In this document: positions 1 to 13,129 of the stretch, piece by piece
Layout of the letters: the number at the start of each line of letters is the position of its first letter
Numbering within the stretch: the stretch's first letter is position 1
The notes under the pieces: generated by a model
The model's input: only the letters and a program-made list of their open reading frames with translations
Databases searched by the model: none
Told to the model about the DNA's origin: nothing
From: Symbiodinium natans
Taxonomy: Eukaryota; Sar; Dinophyceae; Suessiales; Symbiodiniaceae
NCBI GenBank assembly: GCA_905221605.1
Contig: CAJNDS010000602.1
Coordinates: 645,001 to 709,000 of the forward strand
Direction: 5' to 3'
Length of the DNA stretch: 64,000 nucleotides
Position numbers and translations under genes: made by a program

Positions 1-2029
1 AAACAAACCTCAACTTCACTCATGTCATCAGTAGGCAATCACTCAACCTCTAAGCACTTCACCACCTCCATCGCCTTGGCCCGAAGAATAGGATCTTTGT
101 AGGACCTTCAAGGCGTAATAAAGCATTTGTTGCTCTTGAAGCTACTGGTAGCTGCATAGGCTAAAGGTCAGCAACTCCACCTCGGGAAAGGCCTGTGCTG
201 TCACAAAACATATCTGCCGTGGGCCCCTCTATCCCCGTCCCTGCAGGCGCGCGTGACGCAAGTAAACCACCCTTTCGTTTGGTCCAGTCCCCTTGCCTGG
301 TATGGGCTGGCTCAGAGGGACCCAAAACATTCCAATGGCCCCCTACGCATGCAACCGCCAGCCCCCAAAAAGCTCCATTGCAACCTGCGATGGACTATTT
401 GAGCCAACACCCTGCCCCCTCTTGGCGTCTGGACTCTTCACAAACCTCCATGGCAGACCCGAACCTGTCCTCTGGATCCTCTATTGACCCTCTAAGGCCC
501 CTGAAGCCTTGGACCTTCTATGCTTTCGTGACTTCGCGCTCGGCAATCGGGTGAACATGAGCAGGCCACACCGGCCACCGGCCACACCGCATTCATCTGG
601 CGAGGCCTTCACCTTTTTGTGTGGTCTTCCCAAACTCAGCTCTCGAGCGAGAAGATGTAATGGACAAGGCCCTTAGGCCTTTCGTGTTCCTTTCTACCCC
701 AATTGCACATGTTGCGAAAAACTTGTGGAGCAATATCCTGTCAGTTGCAAAGGAAGCAGCATGAGATAACTCTCTAGTTGCGACGACAGCAGAATAAGAT
801 CTCCGAAACAGAACCTGCAATGCCAGAAATGTGCGCAAAAAATGCAAAGCCTGAAATCCAGCAAGGATTTGTAATTTGAGATGTAAGTGCCGTCGCTCTT
901 TTCGCACCTTCCCTGTGAGTTCTACTGATCTCGAGCCTTACTCGTCAAAAGCTACTGAGGCTGGCATCCCTCTGACAACAAGCAGTCAGCACACAAGATG
1001 TTTTGGAATCGAATCAACCCAAAACTGTTGCACAATGACATTAAGCCGAACAACAAGACGATGGATGAACCTGGCAGACACTAGTGCAGTCTTCTGCATT
1101 CTTCACGACCTGTCCACGCCCTTGACCCTAAGAGGAGGAAAACATGGCGCTCAACTCTGGGCGAACCACTCAAAGAACGCCCGGTGCGACACCAAGGAGT
1201 ACGGGAAGACTGTCTGCCCATCGCGTGTCTGCCCAGAGCATTGGGCAACTTCTCGCCATCGCACACGTTGATCGCGTTAACACTCACCAGCCTTCCTTTG
1301 CAGCCAATTGTATCCGGGAGGGATGACCTTTCAAGTCTCGGTTGAGGCTTGAAGCGAAGCCGTGCATGGCACAGTGCTTGGTGCACATCGTTGCAGAAGG
1401 CCTCTTCTTCATCCCATCCTTCGCTCAATGACGTCCTCTGCATGCCTGCGACAAGCCGCCGGCCAAAGTTGGAGAAACATGCTGCCTGAACTGCATTTAC
1501 GACGGGCAATATTTTGCGTGCCCAAGACCTGTCGAAGTCATGGCGGGTTTTGGTGGTGGGGCGATGCTGTTCCTGGGCACATGCAACAAGCAAAGCAGAA
1601 TCCTGACACGAAACTCATCAACAGTTGAGCACGCGGCCAGTATTCCGGAAAGTTCGAAGCCATCATGGGTACACTCCACTTTGGCCCGAATGGATCACTG
1701 CAGGCAATCAACTGCAAACTCAATTTCTGGTGCGGCTGCCATGGGCATGCAAGTTCACACAAAAGCCTCCGCGTCCTAGTCAAGCGCCGAGCTGGTCGTT
1801 GAGATTCAGTGAACGCATGTAAACGCCTGGGCAACACAAATAACCCACGCAGCGAAGAAGGGGTGCTGGTCTGGGGCCGGTGTGATTGAGGGGCAACTTT
1901 GACTGTTTCAGTCGGATCGCTTCCGGAAGCGACAGACCAGAACCAGGAGGACCTAGCCTTCTTGGGCTTGGTTAAATTGTGCAAACCTTTCCCCTTAAAA
2001 ACAGAAAGAAAAAGCTACTCAACATCGGA
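1..2029. other. no recognisable gene
   Basis: Several open frames of 60-170 codons occur on both strands, but they overlap each other, lack recognisable motifs and have compositions typical of chance ORFs. I see no repeat array, RNA gene or element end here. Confidence 0.5.
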
Positions 2030-3300
2030 GACGGAACAGTTTGAAAGGTTTGAAAAAGCTTTTTTCAAACTTTTCAAACTTTGCTTCTAACAATTTAAAA
2101 TGATGATAAAAATGACAATTCCGCAGGGGACGCGAGAATATTTGATTCATTGGAAGTATGAAGAAACTGTCTTCAAGTGCTTCTGTGTTTTCGACCTTTT
2201 TAAGTGGAAACACGTAAAACTATTTTCCAAACTTTTTGAGCTTTTTTGGTTTTTCAGATTTGTCAAGCTTTTCCACCTACCTGCCTTTTGCAAACAGTTT
2301 TTCCAATTCTTGAAACGCTTCAACCGTTTGGTTTTCACACAAAGTTGAAAAACTCAGAGAGATGGATTCTTCAAACCATTCTATTTTTCTTTCCGACAGC
2401 AAAGTTCCAACATCCACCGAGGCCTCAGGACGTAGGTGTCTTGGTAGCATCACACCTCCAATTCCCTCCTTTGGCAGGGGGGCATGAAGGCCCGACCATG
2501 GCCCGCACGCAACCATACACCCATCACCCCCACCGACCCCCACCGACCCCCACCTCCACCTCCCGCCTTCAAGCCTACCCCCTCACCTGAATGCGGACCC
2601 CCCCGCCTGGGTGTTTTTCTTTGGTTTTACCAGTCACATTTGGGGCGCCTGGTCTATTCTCGAGCCCGCGTGTTACAACAGGATCCTCAAAAGGGACTGA
2701 TTGCACGAAGCCACTTAAAGCCCTGAAGCCTAACCGCACCTTCACACCCGGGGTTGAGGTTGTTTGGTTGTTGGGCAGGCCCAGCCGCGGCGGGTAGTGT
2801 GAAATTGAAAAAGGCATGAAAGTTCAAACAAGAAAGAATTTGTCAGACTTTTCCGAAAGCTTCCAAAACGGTTCGTTCTAACTTTTTCGCCTCCCATTTG
2901 CGCTTCAATTGTTTCTAACTGTTGGCCTTCACGAAAAGCTTGGCAAGTATTGACGCAAAAGGTCTAAAAGTCTGACAATTTGGCAAATTCCAAAAGAGAG
3001 GCGGGAAAGCTTGAAAAGCTGGAAAAGTTAAAGTTTTTTTCGAACTTCTGAGCCTGCTCAATCTTGTAAACGAAAAAAGTTTGAGAGATTGAAATCCGAA
3101 ACCGTCGTTTCAATCTTTTCGGTCTTTCTAAGCTTGTCAATCCTTTCATTTTGTTCGCCTTCCTTGTGGAATTCTGAACTTTTTCAATATCTTAACTCCT
3201 CAAAATGATCAACCGTTCTGATGAACATGCATTTTCACCTTTTCTATCTTTTCAATCCTCTTGCAGTTTTTTAACTTCTCGAACTGTTCAGGCTTGCTCG
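2030..3300. repeat. degenerate TTTGAAAAG/CTTTTCAAA tract
   Basis: AT-richer stretch dominated by imperfect, irregularly spaced TTTGAAAAG, CTTTTTCAAAC and GAAAAGCTTG words on both strands. It resembles the GTTTGAAAG tracts near 11.5 and 13.1 kb. Its small ORFs are K/F-rich translations of these words and are not genes. Confidence 0.6.
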
Positions 3301-6119
3301 CCACCAATTCGGAATGATGGTGTATTTCTTGCAAACTTAGGTTCAAGCCTCTGGGTCCCGTCCCGAAACTCCGGGTCTGATCCAGTCGGTTTGGGTTCCT
3401 GGGTCGGTTCGCCCGAATCCGCATCCAGTCCCCTCTAAAGTCTACAGATCTCTGAAGTCTCTACGGTCCGGTCCTTTGATTCTGGTCTCCAGGGTTTGGT
3501 GACGGCGGTGTCGAGGACAGAACCCCCAATTTGCTCCCCAACGTTTGCATCGGAAGCCGGCTATTCAACATCCAAAACTCTGAAAATGGAAACTGGGCCC
3601 GTTTACGTGCTCAAAACCCGGAAGTGGCGACTCTGAAGCCAACCGCGCGCTCAGAAAACTTGAGCTGGGCGAATTATTTGCCCAGAGCTTCCCAGAAAAG
3701 AGAGGAAGAGAGAAACCGTTCCTCCTTTTGTTTCCCTTCCCTCTTCTCTCACCCGATACTGCATAGAAAACCAGATAGAGTGAGAAGCGCCCCCTCATCC
3801 CCCTTTCCATTCAATTTCGAAACGGAGACAGGAAAAAGGAACAAGCGAGACACGCAGGAAAAGATCTCTTTGCAATCATCATATTTTGTTGATGTTCCTC
3901 TTCAGTGCAAAAGAGATCAAAAGAGAGGAGAAGAGCAGGGGACACCACGGCAGCCACCTCCTGCCTGTGCTCTTCTGGTTTCCCAACCCCTCCACTCCTA
4001 TTTCCTCTCTTCTTTCGCCCATTCCACTTGTTCTGAAAAGAACAAGAAACGGGGGACAGATGACGAGATAAGAAAGACAGACAAAGCAAAAAGTAGGAGG
4101 TTGCATGGGAAAATCGTCCTTCTGACCTACTGTTGTTTCTCTCCGTTTACACGTGACAGGTATGGTATTGGGTGTCGACAGCGACTAGTGCAAGTACGGC
4201 AAGTGAAACAAACGTGTGCGCCACGTCCAGTGAATCACTAGAAGTTCCACCGCACCCCAAAAAACGTGACCATGTCGTCAACGTCATCTACGACCACATC
4301 GAAGCCCCGCGGCATCTCTTTTGGGGAGAAGAGACCTGTCGTGAAGTAACACGGCAAGCCTGGCAAAATTTGAAGAGCACTTGCTACTGAAATCGGGTTT
4401 GTTGAGCAGGTCCACGGCGAGATGGCCGTGGAGAAAACGAAAATGCCTCTGCTACTCCTTTGCCAGCCTTCGGCCGCCGGAGCATTGTGCCCTTCACTGC
4501 GCGTGTCATTGTAAGACACGTGTGATGCAAGAGCCCACACACACACACACAAAATCTTGACAACAGTGAAGATGCTATCCTCCATTGATGTGCCAAGGTG
4601 CACCATGAAAGGATCCAGAGGCTTCGAACTTCTGAAATGCTTCAACGTCGACCACCCCTGCCAAGTCGTGAACGCTGCATGAACAATGCCACATCACCGC
4701 ATTCCACATGAACAATGCAGCATACTGTGCAGCTGAAAGCGACAATTGGCAAACACGCGTCTGGATTGCAGACGCTTTTTCGGTTGAGGTGTCAAGTTCG
4801 CCAGAACTCCTCCGCACCACTGTCAATCGCACACTTTCACTATCAGTGCGCTACGCAAGTCATGAAACCACAGGCAACGCCCTGACATGTCCACATTCCA
4901 GTCCTGCTTCTTGTCACGCTGTCATATACGGTACGCTGTCGATGGACAATCGGCACATCAGGATGCCTGAGCAGGGGGCAGTCAAGAAACGCAGGCAGAA
5001 TCTAGACGATCAAGTTTCGTTCAAGATGAGGCCACGACTGTGCACATGGTGAACCAGCACCTAAAACTTTTTGGAAAGATTCGGACAACACAGGCACATA
5101 CGGAGACAGCTCAACACACTGATGTCGGCATCTGGGGCTGCCGGTGAGTAGTTTCAAAATTCCACATATGTTTCGTGGCTATTCTTCCTGGCTGCTATCT
5201 TACCCAAGCAAACTTCCCAGAAGGGTTGTCGGGCAATCTGCTCTTTGAATCGTCAGGAATCTTCATTCAGCTTCGGTTGCCTGCCTGGACCTGTGCCAAT
5301 AGCTCCTGGGCCCTGGCAGTGACCAAACATGTTTCGCGTCCGTAAGCTGTCGTAGCCAATAACTGCCCCACGGTTGGGATAAGAAACCTGCCGGCTGCAA
5401 CTCCATGACGGCTCGTCCAGCACCGCTCTTGTTCGGCTCCATCGCGGGTACCACAAACCGTGGCAAAGTCAAGTTGCCCAAGTGCTCCGTAGGGTGTGGG
5501 AAGAGCCGGGTGGGGCACGTTGGGCACAGGGGGGGGGTTCTGATTGGCTTGGAATGGCTAGTTTTGATCAGCTTCTTCGTTCGCAAATTTGTCGGGCCCA
5601 AGCGCGCCCGCCCAGTTGCATGCCACCCGACTGCAGAGCCTCCCCTACATGCCGGTGCACCCCTCCACTGCACCTGCACCCGCATGCCGCAACTGCATGC
5701 CGGTCTCAGACATGGCATGACACGGCGCATGCCACCTGCATGCCGCCGCGCCCCTTGCGCCGGCAGAGCTGTGGACATGGCGCCACCGGCCGCAGACACC
5801 GCAATGCCTGCTGCCCCACCTACTGTACAGGCCACCAGCATGCCCTGCGTGCCTGCTGCATGCCACCACACCCCCTGAGCCGCCGGCGCGGACACGTAAT
5901 GCCCTGCTTAGTGGGAACCCCGAATAGCTAAAGCTATTTGGGGAAACAAGAGGAGCCAAGAACACGCCGACTTGCTGTAAACGCGAGCCTTGGGAAAACG
6001 CACAAGTTTAGTATGTTTATTCTTTTTTGCGGAATGCGCTTCGCGTGGCCCGCGTGGTACAAAAGCCACTTGAACGGTTGTGCGAATGTTCTGGTGGAAG
6101 CCGTTTCTTTTTGGGTTAG
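3301..6119. other. no recognisable gene
   Basis: ORFs up to 236 codons (3531-4241) are present but low in complexity and without motifs. A short (CA)n run lies near 4540. Nothing in this stretch supports a gene. Confidence 0.45.
5610..5880. repeat. cluster of GCATGC-containing words
   Basis: The palindrome GCATGC recurs many times in about 270 bp, usually as TGCATGCCACC, TGCATGCCGC or CGCATGCC. Spacing is irregular, so this is a motif cluster and not a clean tandem array. Confidence 0.5.
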
Positions 6120-6133
6120 ATGTTGTCACGGAA

Positions 6134-6310
6134 GTTATCATCGTGCGGACATGGATGCTCTGAACATTCGCACGGCTGGTCACACGGACGTTATCATCGT
6201 GCGGACATATTCGCACGCACTGGTCACACGGATGTTATCATCGTTCGGACATGGATGCCCCGCACTGGTCACGCAGATGATATCATCGTGGGGACATGGA
6301 TGCTCTGCCC
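6134..6310 (+). repeat. tandem repeat, 44-56 bp units
   Basis: Four units begin at about 6134, 6190, 6234 and 6279 with (GT)TATCATCGTGCGGACAT, followed by ...GGTCACACGGA. Units differ by internal deletions. No protein function is apparent, although the array is open in one frame. Confidence 0.75.
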
Positions 6311-6571
6311 GAATGACGAAGAAAAAGCAAAAGTGCCGTAAAACACAGAGGTTTTGCACACGGACAGTAAAACACGATGTTTTGCGGAATTAGCAGCAAG
6401 AGGGACCCCCTCACTCATCCCCAATGCCGTCTGATCCCCAAGGGTGAAACATCAAAACAGCTTGATAGACATCAAAAAATATTTGCCTCAGGCTCCATCA
6501 AGAAAAGAATTGATAGACATCAAGAAAATTTGAGCAAGCAATAACACCGCGCTCGCACGATTGGGTCTTGG

Positions 6572-6960
6572 AAAGGATTCATATGATTTTCGCAGCAAGC
6601 ATAACACGGCTTAGAACTAGGTTGAAAACAAGCAGAGGAGTTTGGGGGGGGGGCCGCTCCCCCATTTGCAAACCACACCGTCGCATGATGATGGGATTTG
6701 AAAAGGATTCATACGCTTTGTAGCAAGATTGCACGGCTTACAACTAGGTCCTAAAACAAGCGTGGGCGTTCATGGGGTTTGGAGATGACGGCCGAGAAAG
6801 GATTCATATGACTGTTGCAGCAAGCATGGCACAGCTTAGAACTAGGTCCTGAAACAAGCGGGCGGTTGGCAAAGGAGTGAGCCCCTCCCATGTGCAAACA
6901 CCACGCAAACGCAGTCCTCGCATAAAGGATTCATATGATTTTGCAGTAAGGATTACATGC
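6572..6960 (+). repeat. interspersed repeat, four copies of AAAGGATTCATATG units
   Basis: Copies start near 6572, 6703, 6797 and 6923. Each carries AAAGGATTCATATGATTTT, then usually GCAGCAAGCAT...CACGGCTTAGAACTAGGT and ACAAGC. Copy spacing of 94-131 bp indicates a degenerate tandem minisatellite. Confidence 0.7.
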
Positions 6961-6970
6961 ACAAGACAAG

Positions 6971-9900
6971 CAGGAGGGGAGACGGTGCGGGGGTAGTATT
7001 TCTTTCATGCTAGGAATGAATATTAAATAGGGCAGTACATCAGAATATATAATTCGATGTTCACTAGTAATACGCACTACTATTCGAATGAATACAAATG
7101 AATATCACTGAACATGACTCTGATATTCTAGACCGGATCGAAAGACCAAGGGACGAGAGGACCACGGACCACGGGACCAGAGGAACCAAGCAGACCAGAG
7201 GACCAGAACAGCAGGGGACCGGAGGAACCTTGTTCATCCTTCTCAGAATATTCTTTGGTGTTATCAAATTTGTTCTTGATACCTATGCCAACGGGATCCA
7301 ACGGGAGTAGTGCTCATCATAGCTCAAACACAATAACATTGCAGTCTGGATGGCTCGATGCAAAAGCACGACTGGGTCGGCTGCTCAGCAATGCTCTGCC
7401 AGGTGCAGGCTGTCATGCTTTATTGAATTTTGTTGGGGAACGGTGCACCAACTCAAACTGAACATGGCACTTGTGACCTGAATGGTCCGAAGACGGTCTT
7501 GGATGACGCCCGCACGTGCACGCGCACCACAGGGTCACCACAGAGTCACCGCAGGGTCACCACACCCCACGATCCCGAGGCTGATTGTGATTACGAACCG
7601 GTGGCTGATTGTAATTGTGGGCTGATCGGCTAATGGAGATGGTTGCTCTTGACACAAGGTGGTACGAGTAGTGTGCACTTCAGAAAACCTCTCAGAGACT
7701 TATGTACGGATGTGTACAGACTTCGTGTACTTCGGGCTGTACTGGCACCGGCTTGTGCGAGGCTCTCGCTTGAGATTGTCATTGCGAACGCTTGCAATAC
7801 AAAAAAAGCTGCATGCCCTGCGTTTCCTCAGCCTCGATGCTTCTCAATGCCATGCAAATCGGCAAAATTAAGCTGAGGCACAAACCCAGACTCTCTGTGC
7901 ATGTTGAGCTGCTCAGAGCAGCCTGGCACACCACAAGACTCCTTCGCATCTCAAAACTTTGCCATAGCTGCTATAGCTGGATGACTTTTGAAGCTCTTGA
8001 AGCCAACGGGACAGGGACAGGCTTTGCGAGCTTGGCTGACAAGTTGATCATTTGAGGTCTGAGCCCAGCCGCCAGCCAGCAGTGGGTTGCTCAAGTTCCC
8101 CTGAAGACTCTAAGACAAGCAATGCAAAAAGTATCCCCGCATCGTCAAAAGACCTGAAATGGCCTACAATTCGCAAGTCCTCAATCCGAGAGCCGCACAT
8201 ATCTCTGCTGCGGGGATTTGGCAACACCGGTACTGAGCATGAGAAAGGCTATGTGACTAAGAAGAGGCAGCCAGAAATTGCGCGCTGCGCACTCTTTCGC
8301 CCTGTTGCTCATCAGGCCTTGTCGGTGACCAGCCTCCCAGTGATCCAATTTCGGACTCTCATTCCGGACGAATACCATGCGCTTGTCGGCGTGTTGAGCG
8401 TTTGCCTTCGTGAGCTTCAAGTAGCTCTATTGCCGAATCTAAGAAGGAGTCCACGATGGCGCTTGTAGCGCAATCCACCTGAGAGACTCAGACAGCTGCA
8501 AGCAAAAAAGGCAGGCACTTCACGCACGCACACACACACACATGTCTTGACAAACTTGACAGATCATGGCTATGTACAAGACGACGAGCTCGGCAAGAAT
8601 CTCATCGTCTTGCAAAAGCTGGCACCTTACACAGGACAACGATCCCGCACTACCCCAAGCTCCAATGGCAATGCCAGGCAACCTGACCCGCACAACGTGG
8701 CAAAGCTGGCAGCAAGGAAACAACTAACTCTGGGTTCAGGGCCACTTCTCCGGAAAGAATGCCTTGAAACTACTCACAAACCTCAATATGCCACTTTCCA
8801 ATGGTAATCTGCGTTGGGCCTATCTGGGCTTCTAGCTTCGCAGGCATCCCGCGTGGTTGCGCGTCCCTGGCCTAGACTGCTGAACTGCAGAGACTACAAC
8901 GCCCTAGTCTTTGGGCTTCCAGTCAAATCAAAGCGTGCCGCCTGAAGTATTCGCGATCGGGAGCATTGTTGGGAAGTTTCGTGCTCGCAGGGCTTCTTTC
9001 ACCTTGCGTAGGTCATGTCCTGTCTTGTGAATGGAAAGCATCTCCTTGCTGTACCCTTTGCAATCCGTGGTTAAGTGCTACCAAAATGCAGGGTTGTCCG
9101 ACAGACTAGACGAGGGTGTGATTCGGAACCGAATGAAACAAGAAGAAAATGAGGGAGATTGTGGTAGATTCTTGCGCTTTGAAAAGTTTCCCTCTCGGGC
9201 CTGAAGATTGGAGGATTGTGCGTTTGTCCATCGTTCGCGGATGCGCCTTCCCTGGGCGGTGTCCTGGCACAGACGGCTCTCACTAAAGAATGAGACTTCA
9301 TCATGCGAACAAAACTAGCTTTTGCGAAAACAATCCTCTTCCCAAACAGTCCACAGAAGCACGGGGCATTCAAAACCTGATAGAGGCCACGAACCCGAAC
9401 TTAGGTAGAGACTCAGCAAGACCACGACAAAACAAGTCGTTCGATGAAACCGCTCGGTGCGACTCACCGAGTGACCCCGCGTAAAGATGACGGTGGACCA
9501 CCAAAACTACCACCAACACCACCGCCCATGCCACCACCACCGTCGCCGCAACACTCGCTGGTTCGCGTACACTGGGAGACTCTACGCTCTTACTCGAAGC
9601 AAAGACGAGTTGTCTTGGCCTACCTCACAGAAAGGTACACGGTGAAACAAGCCAACAGGCCACGTTTCTCCGAGCGTCGGTCAGCACGTGCCTTGGGCAC
9701 CTGCCAAACTCCCAGGTGTCGTGACGTTAGGGTCTACGACAGTCGCCTAAAACGAGCAGAGCTGTTCGCCCTGGCCGCTTTCCCAGAACTCAAGACCTGC
9801 CTGTAGCCTCAGAAGGACCACTTTTCCTTGATGGGGCGTAGTCTAGCGACCCGACGGAGTCATCAAAACAGCTCTAGCCAGGGTCACGCCTTTCCTTGCA

Positions 9901-10400
9901 AGTGGACGCGAAAGGGAACCTTCCAACCTCTCCTAGATGCCAACGGGAACTAGCATGAAGCCCGCAATTGATTCCAAGGATGCTCCCGATGCACACATTC
10001 ACGGAACGCTCAAACATCTACGAGCACGACGAAATCAGCCTGTCGAAAAGGATCGTGAATACTCCAGCGCAAGTCAATGCGACATCGATGAAAATATTTG
10101 TCCCCCGCGTCTCCCCCCCGGCCCGTGCGGGGGAGTACGCTTTTCGGACAATTCAGGCCCCAAAGCTGCCAGATTGTGTACTCCCCCGCGTGCCTCCCTG
10201 CTTCCCCCCCCCTTTCTCGGAGGACTCAAGCCACAAAGCTACTCCCCCGCTTGCTTGTGCTCTGCTCCCCGTACGCTTTTCAAGCCAGAGAGCTGCCAGA
10301 TTGCACAGTGTAGGTTTTAGGGTTTTCTAGGGTTCAGCCCCCCCAAGGTGAGCACAAACCTTGAATGAAACGACGGCTCTTGTCATACGGTTTAGGGTAC
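6971..10400. other. no recognisable gene
   Basis: A short GGGTCACCACAG-type repeat lies near 7530-7562 and a (CA)n run near 8525. ORFs such as 8052-8468 and 9444-9806 (proline-rich start) have no motif I recognise and may be chance. Confidence 0.45.
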
Positions 10401-10419
10401 CCTTATAGTGACATGCACT

Positions 10420-10535
10420 GAATGCGAACCGTCCGAACCGCCGAACCGAACCGTGCGAACCGAAACGGACTGGAACCGAACCGCGCATAATTAAGGTTCG
10501 GTTCTCAGAAACCGAACCGAACCGAACCGTGGCAA
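10420..10535. repeat. CCGAAC/GAACCG pentamer-hexamer repeat
   Basis: Runs of CCGAACCG and GAACCGAACCG in direct orientation form a simple imperfect repeat. Just upstream are telomere-like fragments (GGTTTTAGGGTTTTC near 10312, GGTTTAGGG near 10388). Confidence 0.65.
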
Positions 10536-11505
10536 CCCTGATTTGAGGCTCTTGCGCTGGACCACAATGAAAGGATGGGCAATCTTCTCTCCCCGATTGC
10601 CCCCACCCTCGTTCAATTCATGTGTATATGGTGCATGCTTCTGGACGGGACAGCGCGGCCAGACATGACCAGTCAGGAGGGCAGATCGGCGCAAGACACG
10701 CGGCACATGGCGGCGCACGTGACAGACTGGTACGGCTTGTCTCGACAAGGCAGCGGCATTTCTGGACTCCTGTGTGACGGACCGGATCACGTTCCAAGGC
10801 AAACCCGAACGACGCTGACAGTTTTCCCCCCCAACATATGGCAGCACGAAGCAACTTCAAAGACTTTTCATGCACCGGAGCATGAACTCGGCCAACTGCT
10901 TCAGGGAAAGTCCCATACAACCCACTCATCTGCGTGATTCTGCGCGGTCTTCGAAGTCGACATGCCAATGTCCCGGATCGAGAACACTCCATTCCAGCGG
11001 CGGCCGTCTTTAAAGAAATTCACGGGCCCATGGGCCGACCAGCTCACGGGATCACAAGCGCACGCCACAGACACACGGGCTCAGGGGATCACATCCTGGC
11101 AAGATACTCACCAAAGCCGTCCGTAATAAAATTCACAATATTTGCGTCGAGAGGCCAAAAACTTTCGGACGGTGCGCTTGTGCCAAGCTTTTACGAGACA
11201 GGTGATTATACGCTGGGAGTGGGAGAATATGGCCAAGGTGTGCTCATAAATTCGTCCTGCACTCTTGATCCGCGAGAGAGATCACTTTATGGTGGCAAGA
11301 AGACTTGAAATCAAACATCTGTCTGAACACTCTGCAGTGGCATTTACTGGCCGGCTGCGAGTACGTCTGCGACTTCGAACCACTCAATGGCCAAAACAGC
11401 GAGGCGCGGATCAAGAGCTTGCGTAATATGGAAATGGAGGAGCGCTTTCAGAATTTGCCTGAGATGCGTGAATCTATTCTGCTAGTGAAATTGAGATTGG
11501 TGTCA
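10536..11505. other. no recognisable gene
   Basis: Three overlapping ORFs of about 120 codons on both strands, none with a recognisable domain. No repeat structure seen. Confidence 0.4.
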
Positions 11506-11509
11506 CGAG

Positions 11510-11945
11510 TACTTTTTCAAACTTTGAACGTTTGAGAGTTTGAAAGGAGAAATGACCATTGAAACTTTGGAGTTTGAAAGGTTACAAGTTTGAAGAATGA
11601 AAACGATGAACGACACGGAGGTCGAAAGTTTGAAGTTTGAAAGATTGAAAGAGGTTCGAGGTTCGAGCTCGAAGGCTTGAAGCACGAGCGAGTTCGAAAG
11701 CTTGAAGCCGAATCCCTGAATCCAAGGCAAACACGGGACCGGGCCTCGAGTTCGAAAGTTTCAGTTTGAGTTTGAAGTTTGAAAACCATACGAGTTTGAA
11801 AGTTCGACGTCTGAAACTTTGAAGTTTGACGACACTCGAACACGAAAAGATTGATACTTTGCTAATTCGCGTGATTCGTGCTTTGCAGGTTCGAACGGCA
11901 CGAGTTTGAAAGTTTAAGAGTTTGACAGCACGTTCAGACCACATC
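11510..11945 (+). repeat. degenerate GTTTGAAAG satellite
   Basis: Dense imperfect copies of GTTTGAAAG, AGTTTGAAG and TTCGAAAG. The same words occur in reverse-complement form at 13.13-13.79 kb, so the two tracts face each other across about 1.2 kb. Confidence 0.7.
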
Positions 11946-12123
11946 GACTGCCGCGAATGTCAATGTCACACTGCACAGGCGAGATTCCTACATTGTCTGA
12001 ACTCCCACAAACCCTCGCAGTTGAACCCCCCCAACTCTCCTTCAACGCCCCTAAACGATCTGGGGTGTAAGCGACTACTGCCGTAGTAAGCCCGAAAAAA
12101 TCCTTGACGAGCCAAGGAGTAGG

Positions 12124-12345
12124 CGTTTTTTTATATAGGGTTCAGAGCTCGGGGTTCAGGATTTAGGGTCTGGTTATGCGGGACTTTTTATTGTTTGGCT
12201 TCAAGAGCTCTATAAGCCCCAACGCCCTGATTCGGGCTCCAAAAAATCTCGCGAGTTCAAGCCTGAACCGCAGGACTCGTAGCGAGGGCCCTTCACGAGG
12301 GTTAAGGATTTAGGGTTTAAGGTTTAAGGTTTAGGGTAGCACCCG
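12124..12345 (+). repeat. telomere-like interstitial TTTAGGG tract
   Basis: Contains GGGTTAAGGATTTAGGGTTTAAGG, then further TTTAAGG and TTTAGGG words, with isolated copies upstream. TTTAGGG is the plant-type telomere repeat also reported for dinoflagellates. The copies are few and degenerate, so this is interstitial and not a chromosome end. Confidence 0.5.
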
Positions 12346-12472
12346 AAATCCTGAGCCTTATTATCAACCCCAAGCCCGTGGAATTAAGCAATCACCCTGA
12401 ACTAACCCTCTTACCTCTACCCCATCTCCCTGCCTCCTGCCCCTCACTACCACTCTCTTACCCCTACTCGAA

Positions 12473-12955
12473 GAATGAAACACAAGAAACAAAACAGGAA
12501 ACGAGAGGGGGTGGAATTTAGAATAATTCTCTCGACCACCACTTCTCCTACTCGAGGAAGGTAACACAAGAAACAAAAACAAGAAACGAGGGGGGTGGAG
12601 TTTAGAATGATTCTCTCGACCATCACTTCTCCTCCTCGAAGAATGAAACACACGAAACAAAAAAAAAGAAACGAGGGGGGTGGAATTCGAAAAACTCTCT
12701 CGAACACCACTTCTCCTGCGACTTCGGTTCTCAAAGAATGAAACAGAAAAACAACAAACAAGCGGGTGTAATTTAGAATGATTCTCTGGACCATCACTTC
12801 TCCTACTCGAAAATGAAACACAAGAAACAAAAACAAGAACGAGGGGGGTGGAATTTAAAATCATGCTCTCGGCCATCACTCTCCTACTCAGAGAATGAAA
12901 CACAAAAATTACAAGAAACGAGGGCGGTGGAATTTATAAGGATTCTCCAATTGGT
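12473..12955 (+). repeat. tandem repeat, about 83-bp unit, six copies
   Basis: Units start at about 12473, 12556, 12639, 12737, 12811 and 12893 with GAATGAAACACAAGAAAC, continue with ACGAGGGGGGTGGAATTTAGAA and end with TTCTCTCGACCATCACTTCT. Spacing is 74-98 bp. ORFs across it on the minus strand are translations of the repeat. Confidence 0.85.
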
Positions 12956-13129
12956 TCAGGAGTCCAAGTGTTTTGTGTTCCGGACTTCAGCACGACGATA
13001 GCACGGAACCCCAAGATCCCAAACCCTCTACCAAAGAAAACCATCAAGTGCTCCGAAGGTGTGACACGGGTTGCATTACTTCAATGAGCCGGCTCACGTG
13101 AAACTCATGAGCGCCCGCTGCTTGCACGC

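Noticed and set aside
195-554. 119-codon ORF near the left edge
   Set aside because: Pro/Ser-rich with no motif, overlapped by another frame; no support.
12301-12345. Chromosome end (telomere)
   Set aside because: Only a few degenerate TTTAGGG/TTTAAGG units flanked by ordinary sequence on both sides.
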